From contig CM050451.1 of assembly GCA_027563935.2 (NCBI GenBank), forward strand, positions 106,047,565-106,111,564: a stretch of DNA of 64,000 bases, written 5' to 3'. The first letter of the stretch is position 1; each line of letters begins with the position of its first letter. Under the pieces are notes generated by a model. The model was given only the letters and a program-made list of their open reading frames with translations. It ran no database searches and was not told the origin of the DNA. This document shows, in pieces, positions 1 to 12,440 of this stretch. Both the position numbers and the translations under genes were made by a program. The DNA is from Costus lasius. Lineage: Eukaryota; Streptophyta; Magnoliopsida; Zingiberales; Costaceae.

Positions 1-1850
1 GCACACTTAATAGACATTTCATATTTGGTGATTTTTGAAAATGATGTGTTTGGGAACATAGATTAAGACCATAGCGGTGTTATTTTCTCGCCTGGAGTTC
101 TTTGTCGGCGCATATAAAATTATGATATCTTGGCGAGAGCTAACTATTAGAGCATACATGAATCTCTTTGTATTGGATGGTTCATGGCAAATGAAACCAC
201 AACAAGGCTGAGATATAAGAAGGCAACAGAATAATTAGTTTTCATCATTTCATCCAATGATGATGATGAAAACTTAGACCTATTATAAACTTATTGGATT
301 AAAATATTATTATTATTTTTATTCCATTCAGGCTTGTGCAGGGCAAGTGGAGATGATAGTACGGTTGCTGTTGCAGGAGGAAGAGACGCTGATGTAGACC
401 ATGAATTGATGCCTTGATGGGCCTCCCACCTACGCTTTTATTCACTCGTGCACCGCCAGCGTGTCCCCGGCACGCGTTGGCGGCATGCGTCCAACGCGTG
501 CCGCTCGAAGAATCAATCCGCAGGATTACGTAACACGTGATGGCCGTCTTCATGGACCGCCCAGGTTTGCCCAAGTAATTCGTTCCCTCGTGGTGTCGAT
601 GACGTGGTGTCTAGCCATTGGTGCACACTAGATTCTCGTCGTCGGAATGTGTAGCCGCCTCTGCATCTACCTTGAGTCCGTGCATAGTTGTCATAATCTA
701 TTAACGATCTAATTAATATATAGGACAAGTAATTTTCCTTTTATTGTAATCGTTGATTCCGGTACAAATAGGAGAAAAAAAAAAAACTTTGCACATGTGG
801 CTCATTTCTTTTGTACGTAATGCTTCATTGATGTTATTCCTCTTATACAAGGAAAGCACATAGTATGGCGTAACCTTTGGTTCTTGTTTGCCATGTGCAA
901 AGTCGGAAACAAATGAGCATCCACATGGACTCAAACCGACCGCTCAGTGCATCAATTGCCTAAGTGTTGCACTAGTTTCGGTTAATCGGAATGGATATTC
1001 ATTACTCATTATTTATTATATAGTAATAAGAACAACAAACATTTTGACCAATATATTATTATTATATATAACTTACATGTGATAAATAAGTTATGTGAGT
1101 TGATAACTTTATGATCATCCAATTCAATTTGATTAATTTTTAGATGAGTTGATCGAACCATATCCTTCTTTCAACTTATTTGTAGAATTAATTAAAATTT
1201 AATTGTAAGCGCTTATTTGCCACCCCACGTCTCTTGTACGTTTGGAACTTTATTGGTAACGTGAGTTCATGAATCTTAGCACCAATTTATAAGTAAGCGG
1301 ACAAGATCGACATATATGTTAGAATTAGAAAATTTTCATCTAAAAACAACTCGCTCGAACCATAATCTTACTCGCAAATAAAACATAATATCAATCTCAT
1401 GCTGATAAAAAAGTTAAGATTTTGAATCAAATTAGATAGCAAGTTAAATTAATTGGTCCATCAATCTACCCTAATTAACTTAAATGGTGGACCATATGTG
1501 GCACAACTAGAGTGTTTTGAGGTATAAATATAGAACAAACTGAAACAAACGTAGCTCATCTATTTATTTATTTTTATTAAATGCAGTTTGTTCAGCTTTT
1601 ATTTTTAATGACTAAATTGAACAAGCAAAGGTGTTAATTCACTAAATAAAGTTCAAAATTTCTATATTTAAAACCTTGGGTGAGATACAATCTAGAAAGA
1701 ATTAGTCTAATTCGCAATGGTAAAATACCGAAAATAAAACGAACTGTGTCCAAGTGGCTTGTTCTGCGCCGTTCTTCGAGGGTGCGCCCGTGCCCACCGC
1801 ACCTGTCGTCTAGCTCCACGTATACCACCAAAAGCGCGCACCGTCTGCCC
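1..1850. other. intergenic, no gene seen
   Basis: AT-rich sequence with only short, non-conserved open frames on both strands. A GC-richer island at about 420-660 holds a perfect inverted repeat, listed separately, but no recognisable protein. I see no RNA gene. Confidence 0.6.
468..503. repeat. perfect 13-bp inverted repeat, 10-bp loop
   Basis: The left arm CGGCACGCGTTGG (468-480) is followed by a 10-bp spacer and its exact reverse complement CCAACGCGTGCCG (491-503). Each arm contains ACGCGT. It lies in a GC-rich island within AT-rich DNA and is not next to a recognisable gene. Confidence 0.8.
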
Positions 1851-1852
1851 AT

Positions 1853-1958
1853 CACGTGCGGCCACCGTGCGTGTCGGCACTCCATCCGCCGTTACTCTTT
1901 GACGTTTCACGTGAACCACCATCCAAGCGGTAACGGCGTCATGCCTGCTACTATATAT
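1853..1958 (+). promoter_or_regulatory. promoter of the TPR gene: two G-boxes and a TATA box
   Basis: Two CACGTG G-boxes are at 1853-1858 and 1908-1913, and a TATA element (CTATATATGG) is at 1951-1960. The start codon at 2051 leaves room for a short 5' UTR of about 65 bp. G-boxes are bound by plant bZIP and bHLH factors, so light, stress or ABA control is possible, but this is inference from motifs only. Confidence 0.5.
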
Positions 1959-2050
1959 GGAAGCCTACTTCTCTATAAGGATTTATTGAGAAAAACTGAG
2001 TCGTCCATTCGTCGAAATACCCAAAGAGCTCGCATCACTACGAATCGGTC

Positions 2051-3023
2051 ATGAGATCCTCGATCCTAATCCGCTCGCCCTCGTTCCTCGCCTCCCCGAG
2101 GATGTCTCCCACCGACGGAGTGCACGATTCAGGTTCCGGAACCTCGTACTTCCGGCGGAGCCGGAGCACCTTGCTGTCTCCGCGATCCCACTGCGCGACC
2201 TTGCTCCGCCTTGAAACAGAGGGCGAGAGGTTTGGACGCCTCCGGCGAGTTAGGTCGGAAGCCGATCTCGTCACGTCTAACCGCTCTCCTCAGGCTGGAC
2301 TCAGATCCCCGTTCCGGCAAAAGGTGGCGGAGGATGTGGAGAATGAGGAGGTGAAGTGGTGCGATCTTGGTGTGGCGGTGCCGCAGAGGCCGCAGCAGGT
2401 GGAGGTAGCGGATCAGGTTGAGTACTCCGGCGGTGGCACTGGCAAGGGGAGGAAGGTCAGCGGAGGAAAAGGTGATGGGGATGGCGATGATCAGAACAAC
2501 AACAGAAGGATCGCTAATTACTACCAACGGATGTTGCAATCCGATCCCTCGAACCCGCTCCTATTGACCAACTACGGAAGATTCCTACACGAGGTGAGTG
2601 AGAATGGATGATAACGCATTTCTTTCACAGGCAGCAAGGAATAAAAATTTCCTTTCTTCTCAAGGTGGAGGGCGATGCGAAAGGTGCGGAAGCATGCTAC
2701 GGAAGGGCGATCCTGGCGAGCCCTAGCGATAGCCAGGCGCTATCGCTCTACGGGAAGCTGATTTGGGAGACGCATAGAGATGGCGAAAGGGCCGAATCCT
2801 ACTTCGAGCGCGCAGTCGATGCCTCCCCCAACGATTGGTACGTTCCTTCTCCAGATCCCAAAAATTATCCTTGTTTGGATCTCATGGTTCATAAGAATGT
2901 CTTTGCAGCTATGTGCTGGGATCTTATGCACATTTCTTATGGGACGCCGAGGATGAGGAAGAGGAAGAGGAAGACGAAAAGGAGAGATCAGCGGTATCTT
3001 CACCGTTGGTGCAGGCGTTCTGA
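2051..3023 (+). CDS. small TPR-like superfamily protein, 3 exons, 276 aa
   Basis: Exons 2051-2593, 2665-2837 and 2909-3023 join in frame (831 nt, 276 aa) with GT/AG introns of 71 bp each. The first 145 or so residues are low-complexity and Ser/Arg-rich, then Gly/Asp-rich. From about residue 149 three TPR-type helical pairs follow: one with NYYQRML..NYGRFLHE, one with AEACYGRAI..SLYGKLIWE, and one with AESYFERAV..SYAHFLWD. The C-terminus is an acidic Glu/Asp run followed by a short tail. This layout matches a plant family of small stand-alone TPR proteins of unknown biochemical role, presumably protein-protein interaction scaffolds. The start is the first in-frame ATG after a TATA box about 90 bp upstream. 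Exon 1 ends exactly where the first TPR helix pair would be cut and exon 2 resumes it, which supports the splice sites. Confidence 0.88.
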
Positions 3024-5188
3024 TGCGATGGTGGTGATCCCAGCATGTGCATAGGCAATAATAGTAATGATATTAACCTAACCAGGTAAGTTGTTATGAT
3101 AAGGTTAGCAATAACTGACTATGCTAATGGAGCGCAAAGTAGCTTAGACGGAAGAAATAAACAGGGGAGACATGGAATTCAACAGGATGTTGAGAGGACA
3201 GTTTTTTTAATGTACTTGCTTTTGTTTGCGATGAAATATACCAAAGTTGGCGAGTGTGAATCTGTAAGCGGAGGGAAGTAGGAAAAGGGACTCCACCGTT
3301 TCAGTGTCTAGCTATCCTCTGTTTGAACTTTGAAATCAATGATGGTGTGACTGAAATTTGAAGTTTGTTCCATCTCATATTTAAAGTTTTGTTTACAATG
3401 GTGAATTCTAAGTGTTGTTACGCTACTCTATGGATCGAATTGGTTTACATCTTTGAATCAGATTCAATGCGACGGGTTCTGCATAATCCTGGGTCCTGGC
3501 CTGGAGAAAATTTCTAGCTTCTTTTATTAGAAAAGTGAGGTACATGCAAGATTCAACAGCAGAACGCATCTCTGTTTACCACCCATATTTTATCCTGATC
3601 ACAGCTTGAGATGGTGAATACAAAAGACAGCTTGCCAAAGTGAGGTCTGTCAATTCTCGGACTCCGATGGTCAACTGCGCAGATGATTTGTGCATTATCA
3701 GATGATCATCTTTCCCATCACAACTACCAGATAAACAAAAAAGTTAATTCAGGAGAGCCCCAAGAAAAGGATGTGCCGAATGCCTCGTGAAGCTCTTCAT
3801 TTAATTAGTCAATTGACTAATAATGCACTAGGTATGAGGATAAGTACGAGCGCAAGATAGACAAATTGAACAACCAGCCTACAGAATTCACCATCGTGAA
3901 TGAAAATTGTCTTCAGGCACTAATGAGAACAGAACTTCAAACATAAAATTTCAGATTAATTATAGTTTTAAAACATACAGTTTTAAAACTTCCCTCAAGG
4001 GATTTTTGCCACATTCTAAGGAATGTCACTGATCTAATACGAAACATCTAAAAGTATGTTAAACAATCACCTATTTGTATTAGTGCTCTTCGTATAACGT
4101 CTCTCTTCAAGAAAAAAAAAAGAGAATGGGAGAATTAAAGAAAAGAAAGAGGGGGTGCTATCTAAAATAAATGGATAATGAGAGAACGATTAGCTAGGAT
4201 TAGCTATACTGAAGCACAAATAACTTTGTATTAGTTATATGGTCATTAGTTGATCTGATCATAATTTAATAATAGCTTGGACATTGTTAAAATAAAATCA
4301 TAGTAAAACCTTTTAGCAGTCAATGAGCTAGGTTATATCTAGCCTTTTATATTTGTGAGATTTTATTTCTAGTGTTCATAATAAGGGTATAATTAACTTT
4401 TAAATTATACATTTTTTTAGATAGGATAATAGAAAAACTCACATACATTATGATACCAATTTGGCAATTATTATCCATGAAAATTTATTTTAATATTTTT
4501 AAAATAATAATATCAATAATACTTTTTTCGCTAATAATAAAGCTTCTCTAAATTATTAAAATGAGTCTTTCTCATATACTTTTTTTTTTCTCTCATATAC
4601 TTTAACTCTTTACATGTACCTCTAAATTTAAAGGATGCCTTGAAAAAGGGTTTGACGCCGAAGGTAGCGTTTTATCTTCCTGCAGAATGAACTACTAAAA
4701 TTAACGAAACAAAATCCTCATCTCGCTGATTACCACAATTCCCAATCCGCTCAAGTTAAAAAAATAGTTGTTTGTAAGCTCGTGAATCAACATTTTAGTT
4801 CAGCACAAGCACCCTGTCGCATCTACTATATCAACAATAAAAGACCTGTTTAAACATCATTTGACCAGTTGTACGGGTCAGCAAGTTGACCAAAATTTGA
4901 AAGCTGCACTCAAATGGAAAGTGCAAATCTTGATTAGGTTGATAATTGTACTAACAAATTAACTCGCTCGAATGAAGAAAAGCACATAATGTGAACTAAA
5001 CATTTCATGAATAAATTTGTCTTGGAATATTTACATTTGTAGTTTAAGACACCCAGTTAGTACCACTGTGTTGAACAAAGATTTGGTTCAACAACAAAAC
5101 ATTATCAGATTGGAGATTTCCATGGTGTCTCAGCAATCATGTGAGACGACAGTGCACTATTGATGCAAACTTAGATCCATGTTCATTC
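3024..5188. other. intergenic between convergent genes
   Basis: This interval holds the 3' flanks of two convergent genes (TPR + and VTT -). It is AT-rich with homopolymer runs and short frames only. No transposon termini or RNA gene were recognised. Confidence 0.5.
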
Positions 5189-7165
5189 CTATGCATCATT
5201 TTCAGTTTGAGTTTTGCTTATCAGTGTGGGTGTAACAGAAAGAATCCCTATAAAGAACAGTGTTGCTATTGATTGGAAATCATAAAGGTCAGCAACAGAT
5301 CTCAACTCTCCGAGAGCAATTCCAGCCTGCTACACATGAACAAAAACCAACGTTATTACTGAGAGGAAGATTCATTACACTAAAGTTTCTCATAAGATTG
5401 CCTCCTTAAGCAATCTAGTGAAGAGTCAGAAGAATGTACCCTCACTGTCACATAAGCAGCCGGGATGAGTCCAATGAGTGTTGCCAGGAAGAATATGTGA
5501 TAGGGAACGTCAACTATAGGTGAAGCAACATTAATGAAAGTGTTAGGCAGTGTTGGGGTGACTCTGAGAAAAAGCATGTAGTTCAACAGCTTTTCTCTTC
5601 TTTTAGCAACCTGCAAATATTAACTCTTTCCTGAGCATACAAAAGTTGAAAGCCTCAAGGCCAATAGATTGTAGTGAGTTCATCTCAATGTAGTTAGCAA
5701 ATGTCAATTTCCAAACTAGTCGGAGAATAAGCCTGCAACATAACGAAAAAGTAATCAAAATACTCACCTGTTGCTGGAAGAAACTTATCTTGTCGGGCCA
5801 CAGAGAGAATACTAGGGGTTTCCCAATCAAATTTGACAGGAAGTAGCAGGAAGATGCGCCAGCAGTAGCAGCAAAGACCACTAAAGCTACACCTTGCAGA
5901 ACACCGAAAAGGGCTCCAGCAAGTAGGGACATAAAAATGGTCCCTGGGATCATGAAAGTCTGCATAAAAATGTAAACTGCACAGTAGCCGATTAAAACCT
6001 GTATGGTGTAGTCGCTGGTGTAGTTCTCCAGATTATCCCTGCGTAGAAGGGTTCCATAAGAGACATGCATAAGGTATCAAATCAAGCATAGTTGTGACCC
6101 ATAATTGCAGTAATGAATTAGGAAATAATGGAACTCTACGCAAACGTGCAGAATTTATCTTAACCATACAGAAATATGTTGGAAGCTTAACACAAAAAGA
6201 ACAATGCATCAAGGCATAAGCTTCCACAAGGTTATCAAAATGGACCGAAAGTAAGTTAATGCATTCGAGAATATATACAACTTGATATCCCGGCATAATT
6301 CAACTCTGTGCTCCTCACTAAAGAGTGTGAGTCACATCTAGAATTATCCTGCTCCAACCTCACAGCCCTCTCTTCGCACAGGTGCCTCACAACCTCAGGG
6401 AAATATCCAGATCAATGAGAAGTCAATTCAAGAGTTATTCTACTACAATTTAGAACCTTTAACTGCGTCATAACAATGTAAGCCTATAGTCAATAGGTAA
6501 ATAAATTATTATAACTGGCAACTATTAGCCTGGCCTGAAAGAAAATTTTCTCGGCGAAACTTCAAACGTAGATATCTACTGCTTAAGTCATTCAACACTC
6601 GGAACGAATACAATCAAGGACACTGACGAGGACAATTAGAGACAGTCGATGCACCACTCGTACAAGACGACAGCAGATTGAGTAGCTATAATTTGTTCAT
6701 GCCCCATAACTTGGTTCCGCAGAGAAGCAAACCAACAAAAGGATTGATACCCAAATAGCCCCCAACGTCCCTTTTTAAAATTCCTGATCGTTTGAATTAA
6801 AAAACCTAATCACCAGCGGTTTTCCCCTTGATAAAATCAAACAAAAAAAACCTAAACTGCATGCAAACAAACAACCAGAACGATTCAGGAACCAGCTATC
6901 TCAAAAACTCAGCCAAGAAAAAAAATAATAAATCTTCACATAAGTTAGTAAACAACGAAACTTTACACACGCACAAAAGAAAAGCAATAGATCACCTCAA
7001 CTCTTGGATGTCTTCAAGCGTGCGGGGCAATTTGAGGAAGCTGTAATCGGAGGCGGGCATCGAAAGGTACACCGCGACTAGACCGAAACCAAAGCTACCC
7101 ACCACGGTGGCGGCCACCGCCACCTCCCATCTCGACAGCGGGAACTTTGAATCCCTATTCATCAT
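5189..7165 (-). CDS. TVP38/TMEM64 (VTT/SNARE-associated Golgi) family membrane protein, 4 exons, 249 aa
   Basis: Minus-strand exons 6996-7165, 5768-6038, 5440-5610 and 5189-5326 total 750 nt (249 aa), all with GT/AG borders and matching phases. A membrane segment lies at about residues 12-36. The VTT (PF09335) core spans about residues 70-200 and shows MIPGTIFMSLLAGALFG, a Gly/Ala-rich segment, then RVTPTLPNTFINVASP, the conserved re-entrant-loop signatures of DedA/VTT proteins. Known relatives act in Golgi/ER membranes in vesicle traffic and lipid scrambling. The cargo of this member cannot be read from sequence. Exon 4 restores the expected C-terminus (ALGELRSVADLYDFQS) and ends in a short polar tail. 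Translation can start at either of two adjacent Met codons. A long GA/TC repeat lies 11 nt upstream of the start, in the presumed 5' UTR. Confidence 0.9.
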
Positions 7166-7173
7166 CCAGAGCG

Positions 7174-7176
<3 letters not shown>

Positions 7177-7209
<33 letters not shown>
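7177..7209. repeat. (GA)16 microsatellite next to the VTT start codon
   Basis: An uninterrupted GA dinucleotide run reads as (TC)n in the leader of the minus-strand VTT gene, ending 11 nt before its first ATG. CT-rich leaders and Y-patches are common near plant transcription starts. Its length makes it a likely length-polymorphic marker. Confidence 0.9.
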
Positions 7210-7210
<1 letters not shown>

Positions 7211-8405
7211 AGATCGAAGAAGCCCTAAAACTGATCTCTCCTCTCGGCCTCTCTTCCTCTTCGTCCTTTCGGCTCTACTTACCCACCCTGCAGAATACAA
7301 CTCCAATTTTTAACGGAAGGAATATAAAGATTCTTGGGTATCTTCCTAATCTATGTGGGCAAGAATCGGCTGTTCCGGTGTACGTAACCGCTGCTTGCGC
7401 AAACAGCAAACATTCCGTGAAAGTATTCCCATAGACGGACACGTGTTTCTTTAAATAAATTATCGGCCATGTGCGTGCTCCAAACTCAAAAGATTGATTG
7501 GCATTTACTGTGCACAATCATCGGCCATGTGCTTTGTCACCGATCCCACTTTCCCATATTTGTTCTTTTTTTCAAAAGAAAAATTATTGTGAGACGTCGG
7601 GAGGACGTGATTGGAACATCAACGTTTATAATTATGCCCGGATAAATGAAACCCTAACGTTGTTCTCTTGTTGCTTAGGTGTTCATAACTTCATATGAAG
7701 AATATATTTAATTAATAGTCTTATTTTTCAATAGTAAACACCACAAACTTCATGGGAGCCGCCTTGAAGAAGGATACATAAGAATCAACACAAATGGATC
7801 ATTAGAAGGAATAACAGAAGAATCTGGTTTGGGTTACATCCTTAGACAAAGAAGGGAAAGCTTTTCACTTTGAACACAACTAAGTGAGTTTAACTGGTAA
7901 GGACTTCTGTTGTTGATAACAAAATCTTGGGATCAAAATCTGCTCTCATTATTTGCCTACGTCAAAAAGACAAAAAAAACTAAGTAATTCATGAGAGCTC
8001 ACAGCAATCAAGAGTGATTCGAGTTATATTCATGCAAATTCTGAACTACATAACGCCTCAATAATTCTCAAAACAGATAACATGCAAGCTTTAAATCTTA
8101 TAAGAGCATCGATCAAGAGCTGAAATTGGTATCGATAAACTTGAGAGTCATATTTGGTGATTAGATGACCATGTCAGCTTGACATCTTGTCGTCTTGTGC
8201 ACGTATTCGGGCCAGAGCTGATATCAGTAACACTCGACGACCAAGCAAATCCAGAGAAGATTGTCATTGCCAATGCAGGTCGTCATCCCCCTTTTGTCAT
8301 CTTATGTGGCAGGAGATCCACTCGCACGCCGCAGGAGATTCCACTTAATCTATTAAACAGCGAGGAGACGATGCCACACCCAAGCTGAGAGAAACAAATC
8401 AAGCA
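7210..8405. other. intergenic; possible RNase H-like scrap at 7768-7872
   Basis: Upstream regions of two divergent genes. In frame from about 7768, the sequence reads YIRINTNGSLEG...GLGYILR before a stop. This resembles the INTDGS...G.G.(I/V)(I/L)R start of a LINE-type RNase H domain, but it is too short to be sure. No clear TATA box could be assigned to the PR-10 gene downstream. Confidence 0.3.
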
Positions 8406-8990
8406 ATGAAGGGAGCATTGACTTACGAGCTCGAAGTCAAACTTCCCGCCGATGAGATCTGGGCGGTCTACTGCAGCCGGCAGTTGGCTGAGCTGGTCGT
8501 CCAACTGCTTCCCAATCTCATTGAAAAGGTCGAGTTTGTGGAGGGAGACGGCGGCGCCGGCTCAGTCGCCTGCATCACATTCCCCCCCGGTGAGCTCCTG
8601 TCTATGATTATTATAATTATGTTCTTGAAGACAATTAAACAGCGAATGGAAGAGAAATCAATTTTTGTTTAATTTGTCCTGGTAGGAACACCTGGTCCGA
8701 GATGCTACAAGGAGAGGTTCGTGAAGATAGACAATGAAAATCGAGTGAAGGAAGCGGTTGGTATTGAGGGAGGATTGCTGGAACTTGGCTTCCTCTCCTA
8801 CTTGATTCGTTTTGAGATAATAGACATGGATGGCACATCTTGTGTCATTAAATCCACAATTGAGTACGAGATTGAAGAAGAGCATGCAGCCAACGTCTCC
8901 CTTGTTACTACTGATACAGTGGCGATCATAGCTGAGACCATTTCTAGTTATCTCATAGAGAAAAAGAAAAGTGCCATTTCAAACTCTTAA
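8406..8990 (+). CDS. PR-10/Bet v 1 family protein, norcoclaurine-synthase-like, 2 exons, 162 aa
   Basis: Exons 8406-8589 and 8686-8990 (489 nt, 162 aa) are separated by one 96-bp GT/AG intron. The intron sits after residue 61, just before GTPGP, the usual intron site in PR-10 genes. The length is typical (about 160 aa). The glycine-rich P-loop-like segment EGDGGAGSV lies at about residues 46-54, followed by FVKIDNENRVKEA, a hydrophobic strand and a final helix (VAIIAETISSYLIEKKK) lining the ligand cavity. The overall pattern is closest to monocot proteins annotated as S-norcoclaurine synthase-like, but catalytic activity cannot be claimed because I could not align the active-site Tyr/Lys/Glu/Asp set. 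Likely roles are binding of small hydrophobic ligands or defence. No signal peptide is seen, so it is probably cytosolic. Confidence 0.9.
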
Positions 8991-11004
8991 TAGAATGTGA
9001 AAAACTCCATTAATCAAAGTGTATGAGCAGCATCTAATGAGCTCAAAGTTTGCAATTAGTTTCATGCTATGTTTCATTAACACATATTATCTGATATTTT
9101 TCCCGTTCATTCTTGTTGTTTATTGGATGCTATTTGATTTTAATATTATGGTTTATTATATAATTTATTTTTAAATAAAATATAATTTAGAAAAGATCAT
9201 AAAGGACTATATGAACCTTTTGTTGCACCTATTGAACAAACTATGAGACCTAATATATATTTTAATGTGTAAGTTTGAAAATATATTGTGAATAAATTTT
9301 AACAGCAAAATAATATTATGTATGATAAGACACAATTGGAAAATCGATGAGATCACTTAAAAATTGATTGAACATTATAAAAAAATTAAAAGAAAAAGAG
9401 ATTGGGTTTGGATCGAATTCTCAATTGGAAATAGTGAATGCACAAATAGATTAGTGAGCTATAAAAATTGAGGTATATTTTTAATTTATTTTATTAACGG
9501 TTTATATAAAACTATAATTCATCTTATATATACCTGTTGCATTTTTAGGTTAACAAAAATTATACGACGTTTTGAAAAAAAAGACATTTACTCAAAATCA
9601 AAACAAAATTATGTTTATATTGCGGCCTTGGGAGCACATTGTTATATGCCAAAGATGCCTTTAAAGAAAATCCACAGATGAATGTGGAGAATGAATAGTG
9701 GTCATTACCTCTAAATGATAGAAGTGAATTAATAAATATTGCATCATTATCCCAAGCTAAGAAATTGACTAGTAAGAAAAGGTTAGAAATTCAAAGATAT
9801 CGAAATTAAATAACAATTTTATCAAATTTATAAAACATGCGGTTGATTTCAAGCACATTATAAGTACTCCTGACGGTAATATCAAGGATGTTATGGTTGA
9901 TTTAAAAACTCTTAGCAGGATTACTGAGAATGAAATTTTTTATGTTGCCATATTTTTAATTAATTAAATATATATTGATTATTTAGATTAGTTCAAATAA
10001 ATAGTATAATAAATTCTATAAAAGGATAATCTTTATAATCAAATTACATAATATTATAAAAATTAATTATAACTTTATATTTAAAAAAGTATATTATTTA
10101 TTTTTATATTATATTAATATATATTCTATAATTTAAAAGATAAAAAAAATTATAACTTAATTATAATATTTAGAACTTAAAATAACACTAATAACATCAT
10201 TAGCATCATAGCAACATCCACCACGAGACGTTAAAGAAGTATTAAATAAAGTACATTCATCCCTCAAAAGTTGCATTGAATAAAAAGTTTTGAAGTGTGG
10301 AAGAATAGGTGAAATATATTACACGATATGTTATCATTTGCATATGAAACAAGAGTTAAAATTATAGTTGCATCAATGATATAACATAATTATATTAGTG
10401 AAACAACAAAATTTGATGAGATTTTTAAAAAATTTGATGCTAATTTTAGGGTCTGTTTGGCTCTACTATTAATAGCTTTATAACTATATACTGTAATGTG
10501 CTGCACTATTAAAATTTATAAGATGTTTAGTTAATAACATTTTAATTCCTGTCAAAATTTAAAATAATAATATATTTTATTTTTCTTTAGTATTAAAATT
10601 TTAAATTATTTAAAATAATAATATCTGAAATTTTAAATAAAATTATATAAATTAAGTTGGTAAATTCTATTTGGAAAATATTTGCATCATAATTAAATTG
10701 CTCATGTGAGTGATTTAGATATATTTTAAATGATTTGTTATTAAAATGAATGTTTCTCGGATGAATTAAAAAATTTTAAATGTAATATACAAATTTTCCT
10801 TTCAGTTAGAGGTATAATTATAAATGTATGAGTGTGGTTATACTTTAGTATATTGTATACATAATACTTCGTGTAATAAATATAAAAGGAGATAATTGTT
10901 AAATTTTATAGGGATAATATACTTAATAGTACAACATTAGCTATTAATCATCACACCTATTTATTCAAATACTTTTAAATTTTCTCCTGTTTTTACTTTT
11001 ACAC
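8991..11004. other. AT-rich intergenic DNA, no gene
   Basis: Very AT-rich, with all frames short. A stretch beginning near 10450 (GGGTCTGTTTGGC) resembles the edge of a small non-autonomous DNA transposon, but I could not find its partner end. No coding sequence could be supported. Confidence 0.45.
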
Positions 11005-11580
11005 TGCGTTTACTTGGACGGATGAAAAGTATAAAGAAAAGAAAAAAAAAAAGGAAAAATAGATCGATGGAATATGTTATAGGTTTTCCTTTCTTGTGTT
11101 TACTTGGAAGGAAAGAAAGTTTGAAGGATTGATATATATACTCTAATTTTTATTTTTTTAACTCATATTATATATACTAATAATATCAAATAATTATTAA
11201 ATACTAAATATTAAATACAAGCAACGATAGCAAGGATAAGCAGCGGCGGTAAGAATGAGCAGTGACGGTAAGAACGAGTAGTGGTGATGAGCTCGAGCAG
11301 TGGCGACAAGTTCTAGTCTCGACAACAAGGACGAGTAGTCGAGGAAAGCTCATAGTGAACGAGGACAAGCAACGATGCAGTGAAAAACGAGATATGAAGT
11401 TAGTAAAGTTGAGATGTAGTTTTAGCTTTATGCCCGATTCGAACAGAAAGCAAATGAAGGGATTAATGTCTATCTTTCTCTCTTACTTTCTTTCCTAAAC
11501 TATCCACTCAAGTAAACAAGTCTATACTTTTTTTCTTTTTTATTTTTTTTTTTCTTCTAACTTTTCTCCCAAGTAAAAAG
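11005..11580. mobile_element. putative small DNA transposon with repeated GTTTACTTGGA ends (copy 1)
   Basis: GTTTACTTGGAC at 11008-11019 and GTTTACTTGGAA at 11098-11109 face the inverted forms CTCAAGTAAAC at 11507-11517 and CCCAAGTAAA at 11568-11577. The terminal and subterminal copies of one motif in opposite orientation give a fold-back layout. The left 160 bp matches, in reverse orientation, the right end of the element at 16636-17151. The interior is low-complexity and encodes nothing. No target duplication was confirmed. Confidence 0.5.
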
Positions 11581-12440
11581 CCCTTAAATTTTCTCTGCTT
11601 TTACTTTTATTTTATAAAAATTAAAAATTTTAACTGTGCCTCATCCGGAGACTTTTGTAGAAAGCTAGATTTATAACTAGCTCCCCACCAAATGTAGCCT
11701 AATCTAGAACATTTAAAGGAAACAAGGGCCTTGATGGCCGTACAACATCCGAAAGGGCGTACTACTTTCTCGATACTTGGAAGCTGTAGTTGCCCAGGTT
11801 GTCTTTTGTGTATTCAAATGCTGAAGGGACACATAACAATGATTTTGCGTTCCCTCAACAATGGCTCCACACTTTATATATTCTTTATGTACTTTGTGAT
11901 GCTTCATTTTATAGAAATTCCAGCACAGTTGGAGCAGGATTTGTAATCTAGGACTAGGAGTGTCTCCCTCTTCAAAGAGAGCTTGGGGCCATATTTAAAA
12001 GTTCTCAAATACACCAATTAACATGGATGAAGGCATGTTTCTTTATCAAAATTTTCAGTGATTAATTTGGGAATTTCTAACTTAGTTAATGAATGTTGCA
12101 AAATAATACAAATATAATATTTTTATTTCAAATTATTTTTTATTTTTATATTTCATAATTTTAAAAGATACTAATATTCACATAATAAAATAACGCTTAG
12201 TCACACTAGTCAGGACTAACCCTAGGTTGACTCGCCCGCTGGCCTATTAACTACTCTAGGATTTATATTCAGCATAAACCCCTTCAATCGGAAAAAAAAA
12301 ATGTCAAAATAAAATAAAATATCACCTGACCAGAAAAGTTATTGGGTCAGCGAGTTTTGCCCCAACCCTAATTAAAAGGCAACTCATCCTAGTCAAGTGC
12401 ACTTATTGTGAAAACTTGCACATCTGAACTTGCAAATCTG
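11581..12440. other. intergenic, nothing recognised
   Basis: AT-rich sequence with short frames only. It lies 3' of the likely end of the NDUFB10 transcript. Confidence 0.4.

Noticed and set aside
8179..8388. 69-codon frame upstream of the PR-10 gene
   Set aside because: No family resemblance and no splice into the PR-10 start; probably upstream non-coding.
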